Program-made: the position numbers and the translations under genes
Shown here: piece by piece, positions 1 through 9,100 of the stretch
Layout of the letters: every line of letters starts with the position of its first letter
Position numbering within the stretch: position 1 is the stretch's first letter
The notes under the pieces: generated by a model
Databases searched by the model: none
What the model was told of the DNA's origin: nothing
Seen by the model: only the letters and a program-made list of their open reading frames with translations
Assembly (NCBI RefSeq): GCF_011397635.1
Contig: NC_064761.1
Location: forward strand, 27,445,643 to 27,509,642
Direction of reading: 5' to 3'
Origin: Epinephelus fuscoguttatus
Lineage: Eukaryota > Chordata > Actinopteri > Perciformes > Serranidae
DNA length: 64,000 bases

Positions 1-140
1 TCACCACCAAAATTTTATTATCTGTTCCTTGTCCCATTATCCACCTTTCATCAAAATCTGTTCATAACTTTTTGAGTTATTTTGCAGACAGACAAACAGA
101 CCAACGCCGGCGAAAACATAACCTCCTTGGCGGAGGTAAC
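1..140 (+). repeat. 3' tail of an interspersed retroelement (LINE-like)
   Basis: The stretch runs through a 'gttcataactttttgagtta' type segment into 'gacagacaaacagaccaacg' and ends with 'cctccttggcggaggtaa'. This is a 3' end often seen in animal non-LTR elements. It is recognised by general pattern only; the family is not assigned and the 5' part lies outside the window. Confidence 0.45.
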
Positions 141-454
141 TAGAGGCCATGACTTAGTCCAGCATACAGTGAGAATCCTGTACACACTGCAAGTGGGAGT
201 AAATGCATCTGTTTTTCTATTTCATGTTGTGTATGTGGAGAGATTTGTGTTTTTTTATATCCATTAATCGTTACCAGCTATTGAGTTGTGACAAATAGTT
301 ATGTCTAGACACTTTTAGCTTTTCAGTCAGTGTCTAGTTTAATTTGAGGTTTCGGTGGGACATTACCACCACCACCAAGAAAAAAAATGTTGTTCTATGA
401 AAGGGTGGGGGTTTTCAAACCCCAGGGTGGGGGAGCCCTTGTCAGTCTGTGTCA

Positions 455-680
455 GCGTGGGTCTTCTCTGGGTACTCCGGCTTCCTCCCACCGTCAAAGA
501 CATGCAGGTTAATTGGGGACTCTAAAGTGGCCATGGGTGTGAATGTGAGTGTGAACGGTTGTCTGTCTCCTGCGACCTGTCCAGGGTTTACCTGGCCTCT
601 TACCCAATGTCAGCTATAATAGGCTCCAGCCCACTGCAACCCTTAACAGGATAAGCAGTTACAGAAAATGACTGAATGAG
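455..680 (+). repeat. LINE 3'-tail-like repeat
   Basis: It contains the string 'ggtactccggcttcctccca' followed by 'gacatgcaggttaattgggg' and a 'ggataagcagttacagaaaa' end. This order is typical of a very common teleost CR1/L2-clade LINE tail that normally ends in an ATGG-like microsatellite. Clade assignment is from memory. Confidence 0.5.
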
Positions 681-1229
681 TGTTCTAAGAAAGGCAAACA
701 GGCACTACTGTCCAAAATAATTATTATTAAATGTAATCATAATCATAAATAAACTTAACAAACTGACATTATGATTGATGTCAGTTCTGCAGTTCTGCAT
801 GTGGTTTGTCAAAGTGGTGTTGCCGTACCCAAAGAGAAGCCATTGCTCGACTTCTGTGGGTACGATCAGTGTCAAACACTGTACTTTCTCTCTGTCTCAT
901 TACTTTTAAATGTATGAAAAAGCAGAAAACTAGAATGTAAATTGAGTGTTACATTCAGTAGGCAATGTCATTTTTAGCTGTAATAGCAAAGTTTAGCATG
1001 TCATAAAATATGTCCAAAAAAAAAGGTCATAAAAAAGTCATATAGTGTTTGCTCCTCCTGCGCGGCTTCAATCATACGCTGGCTCCCCAAAATGGCACTC
1101 AGTCATCAAAACTTTGGAATCCCTGAACTGAGATTGTGGATTTAAAATGCTCTAAAATGGCCAGTTTAGTTGTTAAGTTTTTAAAACACTTCTCCTGGGG
1201 CAAATACACCCCAGACCCATGGATGGATT

Positions 1230-1735
1230 ACTGAATGGACCTAACAGGCACAGGCCTGGAGATCCAGAGCATCAGGGGGGGCCCGACTGGACTACACCTG
1301 CACAATATGACTCAAATTAACATGTACTGACCAGGACAAGACACAAAATGACCACAAAAAGATGCAGAGGAACTGAACTCGTACAAAGAGACACAAAATA
1401 ACTACAAAAAGGGAAAAACAAATGTAAAGACATAAAAAATAATTACAAAGAGACACAAAATGACCAAATAAAAGACAAAAATCAATTCAAAGAGACACAA
1501 AGCTACTATAGGGAGACACAAAACAACAAAAAGATGCAAAGGGCCTACCAGGCACAGGCCCCCACTGGACTTCACCTGCAAATTATCACTCAAAATAACA
1601 TGTCCTGACCAGTAAAAGACACAAAAGACCCCAGCGAGAGGCAAAGGAACTGCAAAGAGACACAAAATAACTACAAAAAGGGCCAAACAAACATAAAGAC
1701 ATACAAAATGAGACACAAAACACATTCAGACGACA
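1230..1735. repeat. Degenerate tandem repeat built on CAAAGAGACACAAAATGAC
   Basis: The motif 'acaaagagacacaaaatgac' and close variants such as 'actacaaaaaggg' recur many times. A longer unit is also duplicated: the stretch around 1281-1330 (tggactacacctgc, then aacatgtactgacca) recurs about 278 bp later around 1560-1610 (tggacttcacctgc, then aacatgtcctgacca). The minus-strand 107-codon open frame over 1402-1725 is a by-product of the repeat. Confidence 0.6.
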
Positions 1736-2393
1736 ACGTTTTAATAACAATCGTCGTGCACACAGATACGCAAAAATGACGCTGTAGTATACATGCTAGG
1801 CCAGTAGTTGGCAGTGTGACTTTGGAATGAAACAACACGTGCCTGCACATATGCCCTTCCCTGTAGTGGTGACGGCAACCGCACGAACGTTTGTCTGGAC
1901 GGATGACGAGGTGGAGTTGCTACACTTTGCTGGAGAAGCGTTGATAAATTAAGTAGGGTGAGCAGCACAAGCAGAGCTCAGGAGTGTGACTGAAACCGTA
2001 ATGTGCATGTGCAACAAGTCTCCATTTTCAGAGGAACTGAACTTGGATTAAACAAATATTATTATGCTTTCTATGTGCTCTATTTGGACATTTTGAATAA
2101 ACAAATTGGGGGGGGGCAAAACCACCACAAAGTCTGTGTGTGTTGCTCCTGTGTAGAGGAGGTGGTGGGGCCTTTTGCATGGCTGTGCCCAGGGACCCAT
2201 TGTTTCATAATCCGTCCATGCCCAACCAGACCCCCTGGCAGCAGGTGTAAATTTAAACTGTCATCCCAATGTTAAGTAATTAATTGATAAATGATGTTAT
2301 TATTTATTTGCATGGCATGGTTTCTAAGCAATCATAAAGCATACAGATGAGTTACAGTCAAATGACGGCAGTGGTCAACATTGTGGGCGCTAG

Positions 2394-2470
2394 TGACGTC
2401 AAAAGGAGGAGAGACTTTCAGCCAATCAGCGTCGGCTGCCCTGCTCATCCTCTCCTATGTTTATACAATG
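2394..2470 (+). promoter_or_regulatory. soat1: soat1 core promoter
   Basis: A perfect CRE palindrome TGACGTCA lies at 2394-2401, followed by a CCAAT box in 'gccaatcagc' at 2421-2430 and an AT-rich TATA-like 'tgtttatac' around 2457-2465. Spacing and order fit a vertebrate promoter firing near 2480-2500, just before the first donor site of the gene. The start site itself is inferred. Confidence 0.55.
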
Positions 2471-2479
2471 GGGAAGGTG

Positions 2480-2585
2480 AGCAGCAGCAGCACAGACTGT
2501 TGTGACTGAAGGAGTCACACGTCTCACTTGGAGCTCGCGACGCCGGAGGTCGGTTTCACAGCACGAGAGCACCCGGCGGTTTGAG
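2480..2585 (+). other. soat1: soat1 non-coding exon 1 (5'UTR)
   Basis: The sequence downstream of the CRE/CCAAT promoter ends at a strong donor, ttgag|gtgag, at 2585/2586. The exon carrying the start codon begins at 3016 after ...ttttgtag, so a leading non-coding exon is expected. The left edge is approximate. Confidence 0.5.
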
Positions 2586-3016
2586 GTGAGACTCTGTCCA
2601 GGAAGTCGGTGGACAGCATTTACATTTTTCTTTTATCGTCTCTGTCACCTGCTAACGATAGACGTCAACAAGTGGGCTGATTTGACTAGAGCTGAGAGCT
2701 AGCTGCCGCTGAGCTTTACGGGAAGTGAAAGGTTTGTGTTAACGTTTAACCGGCATGCTAATTAGCTCCTGCCGCCTGCCATACTGGATGTTAGTCTGAG
2801 CTGATGGGAGCTAACTGCACTGCTAGCCGTCTGTCTGCTGTGTGTCCGCGTCATGTGAGACTGATTTGTCAACTGGGTTTGTTTGTCAAAAATCCTCTGC
2901 ATTCCCATCCATGTGATGGTGGCGTGAGCTGCCTCATGTGTCCTCAATGCATGACACCTTTCACTGTGCTAACACTGCCACAGATTTGTTTATTTAAACT
3001 TACCTGTTTTTGTAGG

Positions 3017-3167
3017 ATGGAGAGTGAGGATGACACTGTCCTCAGGTCTCGCTGCAGAGCCATTCCCAAGCTGCCCACCTTCCCTGACCTGGATAGCTCT
3101 TTGGATGGGGACTGTGACCAGGAGCAACACCAGCAACGCGGTGGAGACAACCACATCACCAGCAATG
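3017..3167 (+). CDS. soat1: soat1 coding exon 1 (start codon)
   Basis: The acceptor tttttgtag lies at 3015 with the ATG one base inside the exon. It encodes the acidic N-terminus beginning [12 protein letters not shown]. The donor aatg|gtaaga leaves phase 1. Confidence 0.9.
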
Positions 3168-6100
3168 GTAAGAATATCTCAGCTCCCTCATCAGCAGGGC
3201 CAAGAGAGAGGACACTAACCTCTTATTACAGTCACATCTGTGGTGCAATGTGCATGTTGATTCAGCCCCTAGCTCCCTGTTTAATGTCAGTGAATTTCCC
3301 TGGATGTGTTAGTCACTGAAGTCATGCAGTGTGATGTGACCTGTGGCACATTTGGTGTGGTTAACCAGGATAATCACCAGGAAGGGTCAGTGAACTGTAA
3401 AACAATGATCTGACACATCTTTGGATGACATCAGCTTTTTGTGTATTTAAAATAAAAAACACTGACCACTTAAAGGTATACAGTGTAGGATTTTTTGGAG
3501 GCTTTTGCCTTTGTCCGCAGGCCCAAAGGCCCGCAGACTGGAAGCAGCAAGGACATTGCTTTTGTACATGGATGCCTGCTCTAATCACTGAACTACCGGG
3601 TGCCCCTAGTGTGTAGGAGTTTTGCTGTGTTCACATGGGATCCGTGAGATGGTAAACGGCAAAATGGTTATCATTTTAGTGGATGAGAGCAGGACAGTAA
3701 AATTCGGAGAGGTGGGCAGACAATACCAGCAACAGCAACAGTAAATGGCATTGCTCTTCAAAGTTGAAAACTTTTTACCATCCGTGATGGAATCTACGAC
3801 TGGATGTTGCATAGCTCTTCCAAACATGACGAAAACACGTGTCATCACCAGAGAAACTACATGGTATTACGGACATATATGTTCAAGAAGTCCTTCATCC
3901 CAAGTGCCATCAATATTCTTAACTCAACAAAGTGACTGATGAGTTTTAAACCACACACAAACACCAGTGTAAACGGATTTAGTGTGTTTCTAATGACCTC
4001 GTATGTTTGTTTTACCGTTTGTCTGCTTTCTATTATGTTGTCTCTTGTGTCCGGTGGGCCGAAGACAAATTTGCTATACTACTACTCTTCTATTCCATTT
4101 TATAAATGAAAAACAAGAAATAATTTTATTTAATATAATTCATAGTAGTAAATAAGGCTTAGCATCCTACCATTCTGTTGGACTGTTTGTGCCAAGCGTG
4201 TATGTGAACCACAGTGGCTCACACGCAAACGTGAATGGCCCTATCTAGAGTTAGGGTTGTTATGGGCTACTGTAGAACAACATGGCGGACTCCGTGGAAG
4301 AGGACCCACAACATATATAGTCAGAAACGGCTCATTCTAAGGTAGCAAAAACACAACTTTTGTTATTATCAGAAATGATTTCTGCCAATACATGTCCCTA
4401 AATCCTACACACTGGACCTTTAAATGTTTTGGAAGGTTGAAACAAAAGAGTTCAGATAACAAAATATGATGTATTGGCTGTCTTTGCTGCTGTGTCACGT
4501 ACAGTGTAAATTTTTTTGCTCTATTGTTTGTAGACAGGGTGGAGCGCTACTGCTGATTGTTTGTGTGATTGACCTCACTAACTGTGCGAACTTGTTCATC
4601 ATCAGACAGCTGTCAAGTCTAATAACCTAAAGTAACCTTTACCACAAGCAGTCAAAGAGATGACATAGGTGTGTCTCATTTTTTGCAACACTGGATATAA
4701 AGACTGGTGTCACTTGACTTCTGCTTTTTCCCAGACTGCAACACTTCTGAAACACAGTGACTAAACTCAACAGCACTCAACTATTAGCAACAGATATTTA
4801 AATCACTGTCGACTGTTTAAATCTCAAAATACAAAGTTTATTGTATTGTTGACACAGATTTAAAATCTCTGTGAGCAATGAAACTAGTGTCTTTTTATGC
4901 ACTGTCCCTTTAAATGCCCCACAGATAACCTCTTGCAGATTATTCAGTGGTCATTTTTCGAAATATTTGACATGGTGTGAATTGATGTGTAAATGTACCA
5001 GGTCAAAGTTCTGTTGGGTAACCTGGCAACTGTTGGCTCTGTTGTTAATTTAGGTGTGTCCAGAGCACTTAGCCTTATAATGATATTTGAAGATTACAAA
5101 GGAGCATGTTGACATATATTTTTTACTGTATAATACACACGGACGTGTGTGTTCTTCTTTCGATTTCAGGAAAAATTGAAGTGGAACATGTGATCAGCAA
5201 AAAGCTACAACTGAAACGGAAAGCAGAGGTCAGTAAGTCAGTTATCTGAGTTAAGCAAAGGCTCAGCCTGCGTGTTGTAATGGGCCACTATTACACAAGT
5301 TGTCTAGAATTTCCTCCAGTTGATATCTTCAGTTTGTCATCCTGCTGTTAATCACTAATTTAGCTTAGACTGACACCGTGACCGTGACAGTCAAAAATAG
5401 GGTACTTTTTTATAAGTTTGTGTGGTATTTCCGTCTGTGGTAGTCTTTTATTTGTCACTTTAATGGCAGGGTTTATTCATGATTTAATGTGCTCTCTGTT
5501 ACAATCAGATAGACATTGTTTGAGATATTTTTGTAAAGCCAAATCCCCACCAGACTGATCTGAGTGGTTTTCAATCCTCTATGAGCTGTATCATTAAATC
5601 TGTAGAAATATGGATTATCTGTGAACTTCAGCAGGTGGTTTGACGACACGAAGAAAGAGCAGAATCACAGTTTATATGAAAATGAATTGATACAATGAAG
5701 TGAAATTTATCATGACAATTTTTTATGGTCTTCTACATAGTTGAACAAAATTCCACCTCAAGGAAATGTGCTTGACATTTCTATATTAATATTTTACCTG
5801 TTCAGTTAATGCTCTTACTCTGAGCAATGCTGATTACTGTGTAGGTGTTCGTTGCTCAAGGACACTTGAGAAATTAATTTTTTCAACCCACTTCTCTTCT
5901 CTCTTGAGTCGGAAAATGAAAAGCATGAATGTGACTGTAACTACGAAACTTCTCACCTTTAACACCAAAATATTCCACATTTGTTCAGGTGTTTGCAGAC
6001 TATGAATGATAATGTGTTTTGCTCTATTGCTCAGTTCCTGAAGAGTGACCTGATGCGTCAGTTTGACAGTCAGGTGAACGACTTCATGGACAGTCTCATT

Positions 6101-9100
6101 GAAGAGTCGGCGAGCCTGGAGCCCGCGCCTGTACCTGCTGTCTTCTCACCTCCGCTATCAGACAAGGAGAGGAGCAAACTCAGGTGCTGCCTTTCAACTT
6201 TTTCCAGCCTTGTAAGGCAAATTTTGTTTGAAGGCTCAGACACACCAAACTGACTAGCGGCGATGAAAGCCGGCTGTTGCGTAGTCAGCTGTTGGCCCAA
6301 CATTGCCCAATGGCTGATTGGCATCTTGGTGTGTCAGGGCCTTTAAGTTGCAAAACATACCAGATGTGTGGGGCTTCAACACAAACTTTCCTTACTTCTC
6401 TCTTGGTCATACACACACTGTTTATTAGCTGGTCACTGATGTCATTCTGTTTTCCTTTAGGCATTTCCGTCCTCCTCATGGCCAGGGCAAGCAATTTGTC
6501 AGTCGCAGATCCCTCTTAGAGTAAGTTTACACATTGATGTGAGGAAAAATGTAAATGTCACCTATCTGAAGACTTACATGCATTGCCACATTTGTTCATC
6601 ACATATACATCAGTGTAGCTTTCCAGAGTCTAATCGCCTGCTGTCTGTTTCTCTGCAGCGAGCTGTTTGAGGTGAACCACATCAGGACTATCTACCACAT
6701 GTTTATTGCCCTGCTCATTCTCTTTATCCTCAGTACACTGGTGGTAGATTTCATTGATGAAGGCAGGTAATGTAGAATACTGCGATTATATAATGCCTTA
6801 AGATTTTGTTGAAGTAATGAATTCTTTAAAGGAATATTTCACCCACACAATGTTAATTTGCATATCAGTTACTCACCCTGTGTTGCGTTAATTTCATAAA
6901 GAAATCTTTTTAAAAAAAGCTTTTAAAGACAGCAAAATTACAGCAAAGCATCTATTTACAAACTCTTACACAACTCATGCAGTGTAATCCAAGTCTCATT
7001 TATTCAGTCTTATGTTCAGTGCTTCCCAAGCACTGTATATTCACTAAAACCTCTGCATTTTAAACATTCCACATATGAGCAATGCGCCTGGGCAAGCGTG
7101 TGTTTCAGCTCTGCTACTTGTCTGTGAGGCTGTTGAAGTCTTATAATTAGTAGGGTTTTAGCAAATATGCATGTGTTTGGAGAGAGCTGTGTGAGAGCTT
7201 TTTTGATATAGCATTGCCATACTTCTTCTCGGTTTTGGGATTCTCCATTCACTGTGGAGGCATGCAAGAAAAACAAAGTTTTCTTCACAAATTCAACATA
7301 AGACAGGGTGAGCAACTGATACACAAATGAACATTTTGTGGGTGAATATTCCTTTAAATTGCTTTTGATCTTGTAAGATCTGTCACAAGCTAAGCCTTCA
7401 AGTTTCCTCTCTACTTTTCTCTCTTGCCTCAGACTGGTGCTGCACTTTGACCTGCTGGTTTACGCATTTGGACAGCTCCCTCTGGTGGTGTGCACGTGGA
7501 TCTGCATGTTCCTGTCTGTGTTGCTGGTCCCTTACACCCTGTTCCACCTGTGGTCACAGACCCAGTCTGGGTCTAACAGACACCCCAGGTTGTGCAGTTT
7601 GCTGTTTGGCTCTGTGTTCCTGCTCTACCAAGCTCTGGGTGTGGGATTCCTGCCGACATATGTGGTGGTGACCAACAGTTTTCCACCTGCGTCATGTTTC
7701 ATCATCATCCTGGAACAGGTAAGATGATCAGTCAGTGTGGACCAAATCTGCAATTAGTGTGTCCTGTTTTGCCATATTTCTTGCCTTGTACCTTCATATG
7801 CCTTTTGAAATATGCTATGTAAATTCACCTTCCCTTCTTGAACTGAGTGTCACTTTAAATTATCTGTCTAATTCCAGGTGCGTCTAATGATGAAAGCTCA
7901 CTCCTTTGTCAGGGAGAATGTACCAAGAGTCCTGACCTGGGCTAAAGACAAGACAAGTATGTCACTTTCCAGCTACAGCATGTTTTCTTTCCCCATAAGA
8001 TACGATAAAACTTTATTTATCCTGACGGAAAGTGATGATTATTTGCAAAGTCATATAATGTCTTTTATTCTCATTGCTATTGCTACCTTTCCCTCACGCC
8101 CTTATGTTGATAAGCAGTCTCTCCTTTCATCTGTAGGTCCCAGCCCAGTGGTCCCTCAGGTCTCTCAATATCTCTACTTTCTGTTTGCACCCACACTCAT
8201 CTACAGAGACAAGTACCCCAGGTGAACAGGCCCTCTAATTTCTGTAATTTCTTTCCATGCAATAGCTCATGTGTTTGCTAAAGACTTTGTTTCTCACTTA
8301 ATTCAGAAACCCAGTGATCAGATGGGGCTACGTGGCCACAAAGTTACTTCAGGTACAAACCTCTGTCACATTTCAAGGCTGACTTTGTTTAAAACTGCAA
8401 GCAAAACATATTAGCCCATTTTTTTTCTGATCATTTCATTCATTTCCACCCCACAGGTACTAGGCTGTATGTTTTATGCCTATTACGTGTTTGTGCGGCT
8501 GTGCATCCCTCAGTTCCACAGCATCAGCCTGCAGCTGTTTGACCTGAGGGCCATGGTCCTCTGTGTCTTTAACTCCATCCTGCCCGGTAAGATGACCCAA
8601 CCTCATCAGCAGATACCCATTTATACACCCCTTAGCCTCTCTCAGTCTCAAGGGATGCAGTAGTAGTACATCAGTCATATCAGTCAATGTTTCGTGTTTT
8701 TCATTTGCAGGCGTGTTGGTTCTCTTCCTGGGTTTCTTTGCCTTCCTTCACTGCTGGCTTAATGCTTTTGCCGAGATGCTCCGCTTTGCTGACAGGATGT
8801 TTTACAAGGTTAATTCCACTGTTACTGCCAGCTATAGCAACATTTAAATTAAGTTTCTATGTTGTGCTTTATATTTGACATAATTACTTTTGATTACACA
8901 TCACAGGATTGGTGGAACTCAACCTCTTTTGCTAATTACTATCGCACTTGGAACGTGGTGGTCCATGACTGGCTGTACTACTACGTGTACCGGGACTTAC
9001 TGTGGGTGAGTGGTTTTGCCATTGATGCAGTATTTTTTTTTTAAAGAACAGCAGCTGCATTCTGTGTTAGGTCAGATGTAGATGATGTTTATTGCTAATG

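Larger units (their letters stand above)
141..2393. other. Intergenic sequence upstream of soat1
   Basis: No open reading frame with recognisable similarity is seen here. The stretch contains a LINE-like tail near 455-680 and a degenerate tandem-like repeat at 1230-1735. The rest looks like AT-rich non-coding DNA, including a poly-G run near 2108. Confidence 0.5.

Noticed and set aside
4270-4300. catggcgga, resembling a start codon with a YY1 element
   Set aside because: It is part of the family A MITE and recurs, inverted, in the copy at 40971.
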